This document shows positions 25,701 through 38,162 of a stretch of DNA of 64,000 nucleotides, one piece after another; position 1 is the first letter of the stretch; each line of letters opens with the position of its first letter. Source of the DNA: Lanius collurio (lineage: Eukaryota; Chordata; Aves; Passeriformes; Laniidae). The stretch is taken from NCBI GenBank assembly GCA_020086605.1, contig JACBWW010000003.1, positions 5,059,260-5,123,259 of the forward strand, in the 5' to 3' direction. Under the pieces are notes generated by a model. That model worked only from the letters and a program-made list of their open reading frames with translations. It did no database searches and was not told the origin of the DNA. The position numbers and the translations under genes were made by a program.

Positions 25701-27329
25701 GCCATCCTAATTTTTCTCATGTAATTTCTGCTCTAATATATAACTTCTTTATTATGGCTGTGTATAAAGGACTCCTGGTTATCTCAAATGACATTTTGGA
25801 TTTAAGTGATTGGTGTACTTATTTCTTTAGAATTCCCATTTTATTCAACACTTTCCATTGATTCTGTGGTATTTGCATTGTTTTCTCATGAAGCATCTGT
25901 GACCCAAGTAAGAATTTTAGAGATCCAAGAATCTTTCTAAGCAGTTGATAATTTCTTTATCACTTTATATCAGGTTAGAGTTTATAAAGCTAGAATCCTC
26001 ATTTTGTGGAAATACCTTGCTTATATTTTCAAATTATTATGTCTGCTTTTTTCATTAACAAATGAAATATTGTGTAATTCTTGCCAGTGTGGAAGAGTCT
26101 CTTCTAATCTGTTCACAATTAGATACTTTAAAAGGCACATATTTGTGAAAAATTGCTTCTCTAAATATCAAATTTCAGTATGTTGCATACAGATGTTGAT
26201 ATATATGTATGAATGGTGTTAATATGTGCCTATATATAATAACTTGACTGTTGATATTTTAGTTCTGGTATTTGGTCAGGGATAACTCAGGTGATCAAAT
26301 GTCTAGTTGAAGATTTTTTTTTTTTTTTAATAACTTTTTTCTGAACATGTGCTTTTCCAAGGGACTCTCTCTTGTTTTATGGCAATCTTTAATGTGTGAC
26401 CTCTTAGCTTATGTGAATTTTCAAGAATCTCTTATGGAATGGTAGAGGACCTAAATATAATTGAAACAACCCATGGTTTGGATTCTGGTAGGCAAAAGCT
26501 GGATATTCTCTCTGTTATTTATTTCTGTGTTCTGGTTACTTCTCTGCAGAAAAGGAATTTTTCATCTAAATGCTCTGATTGATTCTTTTGCATTTTGTGG
26601 GGCTGTTGCAAATAAAATTGGAACAGTACATGTACATCCTAAATTTGTAGAGATAATGATAGAAAGTTCCATTCACTATGGAATTTTCTGTTTGCAGTAG
26701 TACAACTGAGCCAGCATGTAACTTTGTGCAGCAGAGGAGAGCAAAATGAGTATTTCTTGCTTCTAAAATAGAAGTGTTCTTCTGCTTTGCTATATAGGTT
26801 GAAGGCACACATCTTTAATGCTTTCATTGGGAGCTAATCTTACAATAATGCTGCGACCAGTTTAAACCAAAGTTTTTTAGTTTTTTTCATATTCTTCATT
26901 TGCATACATTAAATAGAAGGAAAAACAGCCAGTTAAAGTGCTCTGGAGACACAGGATGGAAATGTATGTGTGATGACAAACCATCAAACAACATTATAAG
27001 AAATGGCGTTACAAAGGAATTGTGCTGGAATAAGATGGAAAAGATCACTGTGGAGGCAAGAGTGTGATAATTTGGATATTTTTTTCCCTCTTTTCCAGTG
27101 TTTGGAGTTTTTTTAATAAATTAATAACATTTTAATTAATATGAAATGAGATCCATATCAGAAATGATCAAAGTAATTATTCAAGCAGTTAAAATTATGA
27201 ACTTTGACAGGTCATTTCCACAAGTCACTATGACACCGATTTCATAAATTGAAATGCCAAGCAAGATTTCTGGTTTAAGGGAAAATGACATGATAGGTGA
27301 AACTGCAGGTAAATAAATGCCAAGTGATG
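19791..27329 (+). other. GABBR2 intron, mostly unique
   Basis: This is the longest repeat-poor stretch. It contains the X-box pair at 21064-21158 described separately, a T run near 25507-25520, and many short chance frames. I see no exon and no confidently named transposon. Confidence 0.55.
21064..21158. promoter_or_regulatory. Candidate cis-regulatory cluster: two X-box (RFX-type) palindromes plus NF-E2/MARE-like site
   Basis: GTTTCCAAGGAAAC at 21064-21077 and GTTTCCATGGAAAC at 21145-21158 are both 14-base inverted repeats. The second matches the symmetric RFX consensus GTTNCCATGGNAAC exactly. The starts are 81 bases apart. Between them lie TGACTCAGC (21116-21124, an NF-E2/small-Maf half-type site) and an overlapping E-box CAGCTG (21121-21126). 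No promoter or exon is nearby, so an intronic enhancer or silencer is the natural reading, but this is motif evidence only. Confidence 0.4.
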
Positions 27330-27830
27330 GTTAGATCATGATACAATTGCACTTAGTTATAAGAAAATATCATCTTAATGCACAATAGGAGTCAAAAGGC
27401 AAAGCAAGTGTAAGGAATTATAAGAAAAGTAGTAGGGGACAAAATATAAATCAATATTATGCCAGTATTTAAATCTAGAGTATATACCTATACTGGGTAC
27501 AGCCCCGGCAGAGTTCCTTACCTCCAGGAGATGGAAAACATCCACAGCTATGTAGAGCCTTGAGAAGAATGGAATAGCCCCCATCCAAGGAATAGGCTGG
27601 GATCACTTCTGAAAAAAGAGATGGATGAGAACAGGGAAGAATAAAATCTTCAGTGGCTTAGAAAATGTGATTAAAAGTGATCACATATACAAGAGCTAAG
27701 GAGCATGAAGTGGAACTGGCAGGTTCAAAGAACAGACAACACATACTACAAGATGGAGAACTTTTCTGCAAAATGTTGTCCATCCTAAAATCTTACATGG
27801 GATTAATATAGCAACTGAGCACACTGATGA
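27330..27830 (+). mobile_element. Ancient CR1-type LINE fragment, region 3' of the RT domain
   Basis: From about 27390 (ggcaaagcaagtgtaaggaattataagaaa) to 27790 the sequence follows the old amniote CR1 pattern for the C-terminal end of ORF2 on the + strand, including the segment corresponding to the IMPLYKS...LEYC...W block and the later tract around ggcaggttcaaagaacagac. It is heavily decayed, with no usable frame. It may be the same subfamily as the copy at 17-18.2 kb. Confidence 0.5.
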
Positions 27831-28396
27831 AAGAAAAAACTATCAGGTATTAAATAAGCAGAGACGACCTCAATCTGAAGAAATCGTTGTGTGACAGATA
27901 ACAGAGTATTCTGAGAGTTGTTTCTATAATCTTGGCCTTTTTCAGATTCTTCCCCAGGGGAGACATGATTTGGTAGGACTTGAGACATGTTGGGCTAGAT
28001 TGATTTTTGTGAGTACATCTGTTACATGCATCCACTATGGAGAGAGGGGCTACCTCTGTATTTTTAAATTCTCTTTGAATTTAATTTTATTTCTATTCTT
28101 TATAATGTTTTCATAGAATAAAGAGAGCTTTTCTGACAAACTGCAGATAATATTTCTGAACAATGATGGGAAAATGTTTAGAATGTAATTCTTGACACCA
28201 GGTGTCCTGCATTCTCTTCCTGGTATGTCACAATATCATATTTTAGAGCACTTAATAATTGTGCTATGATGGGAAAACATATTCTTCTAATATGTCGTAA
28301 AGAGGAAGGGGTCTCCAGTGTTTACCCAATTTTTTATTTAATTCATACACACTGACTCCTGAAAAACAAACTGAAATTAAGAAATTAAATACAAAA

Positions 28397-30122
28397 TTAT
28401 AGAATCTTTGAGACTGGATATTCTCTAATCCAATGCCCCTGCTCAAAACAGAGTCACTTATAGTACATTTTTCAAGACCATGTCCAATCATATTTTGAAT
28501 ATATTCAAGTATGGACTCTGTACAACCTCTCTGGGCAACATGCTGCAGTGTTCAACCACCCTCATCATCAAAAATATTTTTTTTTTCTCATGTTTAAATG
28601 GTACTTCCTGCATTTCAATTTGTGCCTTTTGTTCTTTCCCTGAATACTGCTGACAAAAGTCTGACTTCATCTTCTTTACTCCCTCCCATTCTATTTTTAT
28701 GCACATGGGTAAAATGCTCAGTTTCTCCTGAGCCTTCTTGTCTAAGGCAAAACCCCATCTCTCTGCCTCTTCTCATGTCAGATGCTTCAACATCTTGAGC
28801 ATTTTAACGCTCTGTTCCTGAACTCAATCTAGGATGTCCTTCTTGCTCTCACATTAGAGATCCCAGGCTTGGATACAGTACTCCAAATATGAACTCACCA
28901 GGGCTGAGTAGAAAATGATTAGGTGCTTCGACCTGCTAGTGACACTCTTCCTAATGCAAGGGCACACTGCAAGCTCACAGGCCACCTGATCTCTGCCAGG
29001 ATCCCCAGGACATTTTCTGCAAAGCTGCTTTCCAGTCAAACTCCACCCAGCCTATATGTGGTTCTTCATTCCCAGGGACAGGACTTGGAATTTCCATTTC
29101 CTCTGCTCAGGAGATTCCTATTAGCCCAAATGGCCAGCCTGTTATCATCCCACTTAATAGCAGCACAACCTTCTGGTTTATCAGTACCTCCTACTCGTGT
29201 ATCATCTTGCTGAGGAAGCACTCTGTCCTACTGTTAACATCACTAACATACGCAACAGCACTGGCCAGTGTTGATCACTAGGAAAAATTATTTGTGACCG
29301 GACTCCTGTTGAACATTATTCTGCTGGATAATACAATCCCTTGAGTGTAGCAGCTTAGTCAGATTTCAGTCCCTCTGCACTTTTCTTGTCCCTACTCTTT
29401 TTTGAGGAAATTATGGCAGAGTGTTGAAAGCCTTGCTCAAGTGAAGATAGTACCAGCTGCTCTCCCCTCTTCCAGTTAGGCATTTTGTCACAGAAGGGCA
29501 GGACTTCCCCATCATAAATCCTTGCTGACTACTTCCAATTGCTTTCTTGTCCTTGATGTGTGTGAAAATGGTACCCAGTGGGATTTGCTCCGCCACTATC
29601 AGAGGTGTTAAGGTGAGTTTAACTGGCCTGTGGTCCCCTAGATCCCTCTACTTGCCCATATCAATGCTCTTTGGATTTTCCAGTCCTCAGTCACCAAAGT
29701 CTTCCAAAGAGTGACCTCACAAGGACATCAGCCAGTTCCCTTAGTCCTCATGGATGCATTCAGTTGGGTTGCACAGATTTATGTATGTTGGTTTAATATT
29801 CTCTAACTTGACCCTCCTAACTGAGCATAAAACTTCATTTCTCCAGACTTTCCCACTGCATTCAGGGGCTCCAGTTCCTCAGGATAAATGTTATGGGTAA
29901 AGTCTGAGGTGGACAAGGCACTGAGTGCCTCTTCCATATCTTTTGTCATCAGGTCTCAGCCCCATTCATATTTATCTAATGAGGGAAGGCATTCATTTTC
30001 CATAATGTCCCTTGTGCTGAGGAAGAATTTGTAGAAGTCCTTCATGCTGCCCTTCCTGTGTCTCATGAGATTGAACTGCAGATGGACTTTCCTGCAGATG
30101 GACTTTCCTGCACATTCACTTA
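28397..30122 (-). mobile_element. CR1 LINE, 3' part (RT domain to 3' end)
   Basis: Read on the minus strand, about 29600-29400 shows the RT finger/palm entry (translated IGSSQQGFMMGKSCPS and later LHLSKAFNTLP), 29300-29100 the following RT blocks, 29039-28854 the conserved SALVSSYLEYCIQAW segment, and 28706-28488 the C-terminal VVEHCSMLPREVVQSP segment. The 3' end is near 28397. Stops and frameshifts separate these blocks, so ORF2 is dead. The region 30122-29600 matches the linker between endonuclease and RT. A duplicated 16-mer (gcagatggactttcct) is at 30079-30110. The element continues as the endonuclease part at 30311-31010, beyond a nested CR1. Confidence 0.8.
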
Positions 30123-30310
30123 TCATAGAATCATAGAATTATAGGATATGCTGAGTTGAAAGCAACCCATCAGGAACATTAGCTCCAAATCATGGCCCTG
30201 CACAGGACACCTCAAGAATCACATCATGTGCCTGAGAGTGTTCTCCAAATACTTCTTGAACTCAGAAAGGTTTGGTGCTGTGGCCAAAATCTCTGCCCTG
30301 TAATCCAGTG
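30123..30310 (-). mobile_element. Short CR1 3' fragment nested in a larger CR1
   Basis: It starts with atcatagaatcatagaatt, the reverse complement of a CR1 3' tail, followed by the usual text (gctgagttgaaagcaacccatcagg, ggccctgcacaggacacctcaagaatc). It separates the RT part (to 30122) from the endonuclease part (from about 30311) of one minus-strand CR1, so it is a younger insertion. The inner boundary is approximate. Confidence 0.65.
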
Positions 30311-31010
30311 TTGTTACCATGCTATTTGCCTTGTTCTTCCTTTCAGAATCACAAACCTTACCATCTTGTGGTCACAGCAGCCAAGGCTGCCACCAATGTT
30401 CTCCTCTGCCACAGCTCCCTTTTTTCTGGGTCCAGAAGAGTGCTTTTTGTCATCACATATATCACCTGTGTCAGGAAGTTCTCATCAATACAATCCACAG
30501 ATCCCCAGGATTTGCCTTTTCTTGTGTTAGATCAGGGGGTAATGAGGACTGCAAACACGAAGCTTTTTCCTGTTGTCTGAATGGGAGCTCAGCAACTTCT
30601 TCCTGAACAGGTGGTCAGTAGAAAACACTGACCACAACATGCACCACTTTGTTCCGCCCTCGAATTTTAACCCCAAGGCAGAACCTAATGTATTCCTGAA
30701 GCTATCTCATGTAACAGGCAACTTCTCTTTTTCATTCCCCAGCCTGTTTCTTCCTGTTTATCTGTTGCAGCACTTGAGTCATGGGAGCCTTCCCACCACA
30801 GCTCTGTGACCCCAGTGAGGACGCAGCCCTCCAACTGCGCACATACCTCTTGTTCCACCGGGGTTTCCTCCGTGCTGCATGCATACATTTACGTACAGGC
30901 ACTTCAAAGGGATGCTCCATCATGCTGACTTCTCAGAAAAAGTGTGAACACTTCCACCAGTTTCACCCCTGTCCACCTGGCATATCCGTACACTTCATTT
31001 AGGCTTCCTT
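30311..31010 (-). mobile_element. CR1 LINE, endonuclease-domain part
   Basis: On the minus strand, 30888-30700 translates in part as VTELWWEGSHDSSAATD, matching the CR1 AP-endonuclease block (ITETWWDGSHDWSAA). Around 30400-30340 the segment GSLGCCDHKMV matches the C-terminal GSLGCSDHEMV endonuclease motif. The glutamate of TEL/TETWW and the SDH-type histidine motif can still be read, but frames are broken between them. Most likely it is the 5' continuation of the copy at 28397-30122. Confidence 0.7.
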
Positions 31011-31249
31011 CCACCCTGTTTTGTTGTTTGAAGGCCTTTTCTTGTCTACCTCATTCTGCTTAATTTTTCACCATTCAAGAAAAACTCGGTGACCTATTGT
31101 GTGTATCTGGTGAAATTATCAAATACCTCTACTTCTGATAACTGTTCAGTGCTTCACAGAACTTCACTGTATTTCATTGACTTACAGAAACAGAAGTCCT
31201 GTGAAAGCAAAAGGCTTCCAAGGTTAAGTAAAAATATGAACAAGGTCTT

Positions 31250-31585
31250 ACTGCTCTCTACAACTACCTGTAGCAAGTCAGGGGTCAGTCTCCTCTCCCA
31301 AGCAACAATCAATAGGACAAGATAAATGAGCTAAAGTTGAGCTAAGGGAAGTTTAAATTGGATATTAGGAAAGGTTTCTTTACTGAAAGAGTTGTCATGT
31401 ACTGCAACAGGCTGCCAAGGGATGTTGTTGAGTCATTATCCCTGGAAGTGTTCAAAAAGTGTGTGGATGGGGCACTGGGGGACATGGTTTGGCAGTGGAC
31501 TTCGCATTACTGGGTTAATGGTTGGAGTCATTGGCCTTAGAAGTCTTTTCCAACCTAAATGATTCTATGATTCTCTGATTCTAAT
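31250..31585 (+). mobile_element. CR1 LINE 3' end
   Basis: The fragment runs through the C-terminal ORF2 segment (gttgtcatgtactgcaacag, gctgccaagggatgttgttg) to the tail ccaacctaaatgattctatgattctctgattct. This is the typical CR1 end with octamer-like ATTCTATG repeats. It is 5'-truncated, as most CR1 copies are. It is opposite in orientation to the CR1 next to it at 28.4-31.0 kb. Confidence 0.85.
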
Positions 31586-31670
31586 AATTAGACAGAAAAT
31601 CTAATTTCCACAAATTTTGTTAATAAATTCTGAGTAATGGTATTCCCTTTAAATCTGTTCACCTCTGATA

Positions 31671-31768
31671 AAAACAAACAAGCAAACAAAAAACCAAACA
31701 AACGAACAAACAAAACAAAAACCAAAACAAAACAAAGCAAAAAACCAAAACAAAACAAACAAAAAAAC
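31671..31768. repeat. (AAAC)n-rich simple repeat
   Basis: About 98 bases of imperfect AAAC/AAAAC units on the + strand, with no T. Confidence 0.9.
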
Positions 31769-34700
31769 CCATAAAGGAATATGTACCTGCAAGAATGGTT
31801 GGGTTAATAAAAACAACCTGAAAATCACTGTTATTAGAGAAGTCTAAAAATTTTGGCTTGCCTAATTTTGCAGGAATTATGCCAGGAGAATATATGATTA
31901 TTATATCTCAATTTCATGGATATTAAAGACCAGGAGGGGAGATGAACTATCCAAACTGTGTCAGTGCTGACACATGAGAAAAAATAGTTTAAAATTGATC
32001 ATGAGTAAAGAGACATTGGAGTGAGACTGTGTTTCTAGTTGAAGATCTAGAATTGTATTCTTTTTGGGGGGTAATGATTCAACTTGAATTTCCAAGTTTA
32101 ATAATGATATGAAAGACATTCTGTGATGTGTAGACTGGCCCCAGTTTTCTGTGTTTAGGAGCTGGTCCCCAGATTTTTACAAACACCTTGTGAGAACAGC
32201 TTTCATTCGTGCAATTTTCCAGTTAGGGGTTGGCTAGCTTCATCTGGATTTTGAGAAATTTTTTCAGCTGCAAATGGCTAACATAAGAGACAGAATACCA
32301 CAGCTATCACTGCATCTCCTTTAAAATGGTTCATTTGCCTCAGGCTTTAGGATTTAGCTGTAATGAAGATGAAAGATTGATGGCTGACTGCTGACCTACT
32401 TTGAGGAAATGAAAGAGCAGGTGGCATGCTGCTGACTAGGAAAGTAAAAGACTGTATTAAATGCAGAGAAATGAAGCATGGCTGAATAAAGTCTCTTTTA
32501 GATCTCAGCTTCTTTTCAGTAGCCCAATAAGAAATAATACACATCTGGGAACCTCAAAACTTCTTTTATATCTCTGCATGTGTAAATATATTTAACCTAT
32601 TTGAAATAGTTATTTTCACTTTGCATAAGAAGGCTCTATCGGTTACTGATAGGGCTTTGAATCTATCCAACTGTCACAGAGTATTGTAGAAACTAATAGG
32701 AAAAGCTAAATGAGGCAAATTTAAAAAATTTCAAGGCTTAAAGTGTGACCGATGTGTCAGTGGTTGCAACAAACTGTTCTCAAAATTTTGTTTAACCTTT
32801 GGCAAAAGAGAGGCACATTCATCTAAACTCAGAATTAAGGTGCTCCCAACTGTGTGACAAAAGTGTTTAATAGTTAGTGTGAACCAGCCCTTCAGCAAAG
32901 AGCTGCTGTCTTTCAGCTGGGAGCAGGGCACTCTACTTTGTGTTGGGAGCTTCATGCATGAAGCATGAGAAGGGACTAAAATAAAAGAGTTTCAGTTTCT
33001 TGATAGCAGTCTCGTGTTTGAAGCAAACCAGTAATACATTGGCAAATGCAGCTAATATTGACTACCAAATATGTCTGCAACTTCTCATAACTGGTAAGTT
33101 TATAGAGACTGGCATGATTTTTAAGCTAATTATTTTCATTAAAAAGCAGTTATCCTCCGTGTTTTGGAGCAGGTAGAAAGGCGCAGAAGAAAAGAGCTAT
33201 ATTGCCTACCTAATGGGAAATGGACTGAGCTGCAAGCCCAGAGTCTGCGTTGTAAGCAATCATCCTCTCCTTACATCTTACGTTTCTGCACTTCAATGGC
33301 CCTCATTGAGAACTGCAGTGGCATGCTGACATCCTGAAGTGAGAGAAAATTTTAAAAACTAAGTAGATGCCTTTGTACTCAGCTTCAGATGGCAACAGGA
33401 CCCTAGGATGTCATTTAAGGCATCCAATTCTCATTCCTTTGGAGAATAGTCAAAGGTGTGTTGCTCTGAGTTTCCCTTCAGTAAATTTTTATAAAAGTCC
33501 AAGTGACAAAAGGCATCTTTGTGTATCTTTACACTCTTTTCCCTTAACATGGAGAATTTTTGGTTTATTCATTTAGCACAAGACATGGGAGATACCAAGC
33601 TATTAGGCTGTCACTTCTGTAACTATTCCCAAGAACTTCCCTTTCTTAAAGTCTGTGAATAAAAATCTGATTTTATCATCTGGCAATCAGCCCATATTTT
33701 AAAACAACTTAGTAACACACGATTTATTTTTGTAAGGTCTTCCTTTGTTCTCCCTCTTTGAAAGAGGAGACAGCTAGAGGAAGAGGGCATTTGCTATTTT
33801 GGTGTCATTCAAAGCCTGAGAGTGATTTAGAGGGGTAAAGGGGGGAAAAAACATGTGAGTATCAGGTGTGTGCTGAGTTTAGGTGCGAATCTTTTTTTTT
33901 CCTTCTCGTCCTGTAAAATATTCTAGTTAGGAGAAAACTTACCTTGTTTTTTGGGTTTTTTTTTTGTAATTTTGATGGGTACAGGTCAGTTGCAGGAACT
34001 TTTTCCTTTGAGTACAAATAGTAACAAGCTTTATGTATGTGTATCCTGTAAAGAACAAAATTTAATTCTGTAAATGTTTTTCCTCAAAAGAAGTCAGCTT
34101 TCCAAGTTATGTTAATACTTACGGGTGTAGGAATTGTGCCATCAAGACTTCCTTTTACTCTGATTTTGATCTATCTCGCCAGGTGTCTGGTAGGTATTCA
34201 TACAAAGCAAACTTGTTTGTTTGCACTCCTAGAACCCACCTGATAGACTCTCCATCATTTGTTTGCACCATATACACGTCGCTGAGAACAGACCCTTACT
34301 GAAGCTTTTCATAAAAGATCTAGAAAGGACAAAAAGATTACCTACTTTTATAATGTTAGATTTAACCATAAAACAATTTGAAATCTACATATTAAGCTTT
34401 TAAAAACAATTTGATGTTAGGATGATTAAGAATCTTTTAATCTTTCCTGAATAATAAGGCTGCCTATAAACAATAGTGATATGGAAAAAGGAGAAGCCCT
34501 TTTTCCTATTGCTCTTGCTTGACAAAAACCATGAGAGACAGGAGTAAAGGTGAGATTGACCTAAAGAAGAAAGGTAAGAGGAGCAGAAGATTATTCTTTT
34601 GAATCAGAGTCCCACAAGCCAGTAAAGAAAAAACCAAGGCAAAAAATGCATGTCTACCACTGAAAATGCATGTGCCTGGGCATTTTTAGGAAACATCTAT

Positions 34701-34942
34701 AAAGAAAATACCAAGATAATTCTTTTATTGTCTTAAACACAGACTGCAAAGTGGTAACTGAATGGATTTTTTTTAAAAGGTTAATGAGTTATAGCCATTA
34801 AAACTGTGAAGCTTGGAGTGTTTTAGAAGTTAGGACTATTTTAGTGCAGTTTGTAAACATAAATTAAAAAGAAGAGTGTAGCTTTAAACGATCTATTAAG
34901 AGTATTGCAAGGTGAAGTAATGTCAATATTCTTCTATGTTAG
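31769..34942 (+). other. GABBR2 intron, unassigned
   Basis: No exon or named repeat is recognised here. The stretch contains short homopolymers (T runs near 33892 and 33957) and chance frames only. Confidence 0.55.
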
Positions 34943-35085
34943 AAATCATAGAATCATGGAACCATAGAATGGTTCAGGTTGGAGGGGACCTTAAAGATCA
35001 TCTAGTCCCAAAACTCTGCCAAAGGGGGGGACATCTTTCATGAGACCACATTTCTCAGAGCCTGTATTTCCCCTAGGTGGAACAG
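34943..35085 (-). mobile_element. CR1 LINE 3' end fragment
   Basis: agaaatcatagaatcatgg followed by gaatggttcaggttggagg and gaccttaaagatcatctagt is the reverse complement of a CR1 3' terminus. Similarity continues through acatctttcatgagacc and fades near 35085. Confidence 0.8.
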
Positions 35086-37012
35086 ACACAATTTTCCTTT
35101 AGTATAACATTATAATCCAAGGAAATTTACTGCCATTGCTACTGAAAGATTTAAATTATGTCTATCCCTAGTTTTGATTTAAAATATGTCTATCCCTAGT
35201 TATAATTAGCATATGAAGCTGAGAGGGTTAAAGTAAAGGTGAATCCTAAGATGGACATAATTTTGTGACATTTCTAAATTGATTTTGACTTAGCTTACAG
35301 CCATTTAATTCACATCAGAACTCTTGATGGTGTACAGTTATTAATGTAAAACCTTTTTCTAATTCTGCAATTTTTTCACCAGTTTAACTGTCATATTTTT
35401 AACTTCTACAAATTAAGCCAGTGATGTTTATTATGCAGGCAAGCTACCATTTTCCAAGCTATCTGGCTACCTGTCACAAAAACATATTGACACTAAGTGG
35501 TACAGATTGAAGGACTGGAATCTTGTCTATTAGGCACTTAAATACTTAGGGTCTATTAGCAGCTTTTGTACAAAGAGATTAAAAAGTATGACTTGTGAAA
35601 ATTTAGTTTGCAATGGATTTCAGATTTTACTTGATGTTGTCAATGGAATTATTCAACATAAACAATTTGTGGAATTTATGATAGGAATGGTCTGTAAAAA
35701 ACATTCAGTAGTAATTGATTCCTGTTTGCCCACATTTTCAGTCATGACGCTCCTTTTTCTTTTCCTCCATGTTTTCGTAACTCTTTCAATGAACAGAACT
35801 ATAGCTCCTTCTCTTTGATGTATGTCCCTTTTGATTAGGAGATCATCAATTATTTAGATTGTTCTAAACCTTGCAGCCTAATACTTTGAACATAAGACTA
35901 TAAGTAGAGCATTTTGAAGATCAGTGTTTAAAAATAGGTCATGTTTTTCAAGAGACCAGCCAATTCAGTGCTTGAAAATTTGGAAAATATCTTGATCAGT
36001 ATTCAGTATTTGTTAACCCAATATGGACATGTTTTTAAAATATTAGCTGTATTATTTTCTCTATTTAGAAAAGTCACCTACCTTATGCACAACATTTAAT
36101 GCCTGTTGTGTTATTAATAGTATCTGTTAAAAAACAAGAACAATGATATTCAAGAGGTTTTGCTGAAGGAAAAGAAGGTATTTTCTTAACATGCCTTTAA
36201 CATGCATTTCATACTGTTTGGGAACCTTATACAGTTATCAGTGTTGTTTTGCTATGTTAATTATTTAGTGCATGTACTTTATTATTATTAATAATAGTAA
36301 TAATAATATTTTGCATTTCTGAAGCACTTTTTATCTGCTGACCTCACTTCTTTTAGCAAACAGCCAATTAGACTTCAAAACACAGTAAGTGGTGCTATAT
36401 CCACTTTTCTGCAGGGCTGTACTAGAGGGCAAACCATGCTGCCTCTCAGTAGAGAGTCCAGGATGCTTGAGAGGATGAGTAGGAACCCCCATGAATATGA
36501 ATGGTGAATTAATATGCCATGAGGCAAGTTTTCCTACTTAGTCCTACTAATTAGCTCATGGCCTGATAATGAAAAGGACAGAAATTTCAGACTGTTCCCT
36601 GCATCTACATGCTTAAAAGTTTTCCCCTTATCTCATTATATGGCAGTGAAAGTGTGACAACTACAGAGTTTTTCACAGTAGTTTCATACACCAGAGAGGA
36701 GTTTGAACAAAACTAACTACTTACATATATTTGTTGATTAAATTGTATTTTCCATCCTAACCTGTTTAAATGATGACAGTTCTCTTTCTTCCAGCTTTGC
36801 TTCTTTCATTTTGTCATTTTTGATATGAGTCCTGGACGAGTGCTTTCAACAATGTAGTTACTGATACTTGCCTAGTTTTGGTGGCTCTCCAAGCGCTGGC
36901 TGTCACACTCAAGTATTTTAGAAATGTTCACTGTACATAAATCCTGAGAGAGAACTACTTATATCATCAAACCACAGATTCAGTTTAACATCCTCCTCTT
37001 AAACCAGGAGGA
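35086..37012 (+). other. GABBR2 intron, unassigned
   Basis: Unique AT-rich sequence. It contains a small 27-base-period duplication (atgtctatccctagtt at 35158 and 35185) and ATT/AAT-rich bits near 36281-36312. No exon is recognised. Confidence 0.55.
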
Positions 37013-38162
37013 TAAAAGCAGCAGATATTATCTGTTTACCTCAACTTCAGTAAGGCTTTTGACACTGTCCGCTATATCCTCATAGAGAAACTGCTGCTGC
37101 TGATAAGCAGATAGCGAATTGAAAGCTGAGTGGCCAAGACCAGAAGATGATGATCAGCAGCACAAAGTCCAGCTGGAGGCCAGTAGCTAGTGGTACACCC
37201 TGAGCTCAGTCCTAAGTCCAGTCCTGTTCATCGTCTTCTCTGATGATCTGGAGGATGGAACAGAGGGTGCCCTCAGCAGGGCTGCTGGTGGTATGTAACT
37301 GGGAGGGATGGCCAGGATATAAGAGGGTTGTGCTGCCATCCATCCAGAGGGTCCTTGGAAGTCTGGAGAAATGGACTTACAGGAAGCTCAGGCAATTCAG
37401 GAAAGAGAAATGCCAAGTCCTTCAACCAGGGAGGAAGAAGCCTGAGTATCCTGGAGGCTGACCAGCTGGAAGTAGTTCAGCAGAAAAGGACCAGGGCTTC
37501 TGGTAGACACCACATCAAACATAAACCAATCATGTGCCCTTGCCACAAAGATGGCCAATGGGACCCTGGGCTGAACCAGAAAGCACTGGCAGTAGGTGAA
37601 AGGAGGATCCTTCCCCTCTACGAGCCACTGATGAGGCCACACCTGGAGTGCTATGTCCCTTTCTGGGCTCCCCAATACAGGAGAGGCAAGGACATAGAGC
37701 AGAGTCAAATGAAGGGCCATGAGATTAAGAGACTGGAGCATTTCTCCTATGAGGAAAGGCAGAGAGAGCTGGGACTGCATGTAAGTATATATGATATACA
37801 TATATAAGGATGCATATGTATCATGGACACATAATATACATATAGCTATGTATATAAATACCTGAAGGGAGGAGGCAAAGAGGATGGAGCAGGCACTTTT
37901 TAAAGGCACTCAATGACAGGACCAGAGGCAGTGGGGACAACCTGAAACACAGGAGGTTTTATCTGAACTCTGAGGGTGTCTGAGCACTGGCACAGGTTGC
38001 CCAGATACACAGAAGAGGTATTTTCATCCTATATTCAAAAGCCGCCTGGATTTAGTTCTGGAAAACCTGCTCTAGGTGGCCCTGCTTGAGCAACTGGGTT
38101 GAACAAGATGACTTCTGGAGATCCCTTGATACCATAGCCAGTCTGTGATTCTTTGATTCTGT
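37013..38162 (+). mobile_element. CR1 LINE 3' part (RT to 3' end) with internal microsatellite
   Basis: It begins in the RT segment equivalent to DIIYLDFSKAFDTV (cctcaacttcagtaaggcttttgac), passes the GVPQGSVLGPVLF block (about 37200-37235, frame broken) and the [19 protein letters not shown] segment at 37617-37675, and ends with tgtgattctttgattctgt near 38160. The stretch that should encode the catalytic ADD-type box is destroyed (about 37275-37300 reads as glycine-rich with a stop). A TA-rich microsatellite at 37780-37862 replaces part of the 3' region. Long frames here (37328-37807 + and 37397-37909 -) are by-products of this element, not genes. Confidence 0.9.
37780..37862. repeat. TA/CATA-rich microsatellite inside CR1
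   Basis: Imperfect TATATG/ATACATAT units grown from the native CR1 segment tgtatataaatacctgaag. Confidence 0.8.

Noticed and set aside
31671..31768. (AAAC)n as the tail of a retrotransposon
   Set aside because: The CR1 before it already ends at about 31585 with its normal tail, and no other element adjoins the repeat.
37397..37909. 170-codon open frame on the - strand
   Set aside because: It is antisense to a + strand CR1 and its TA microsatellite.
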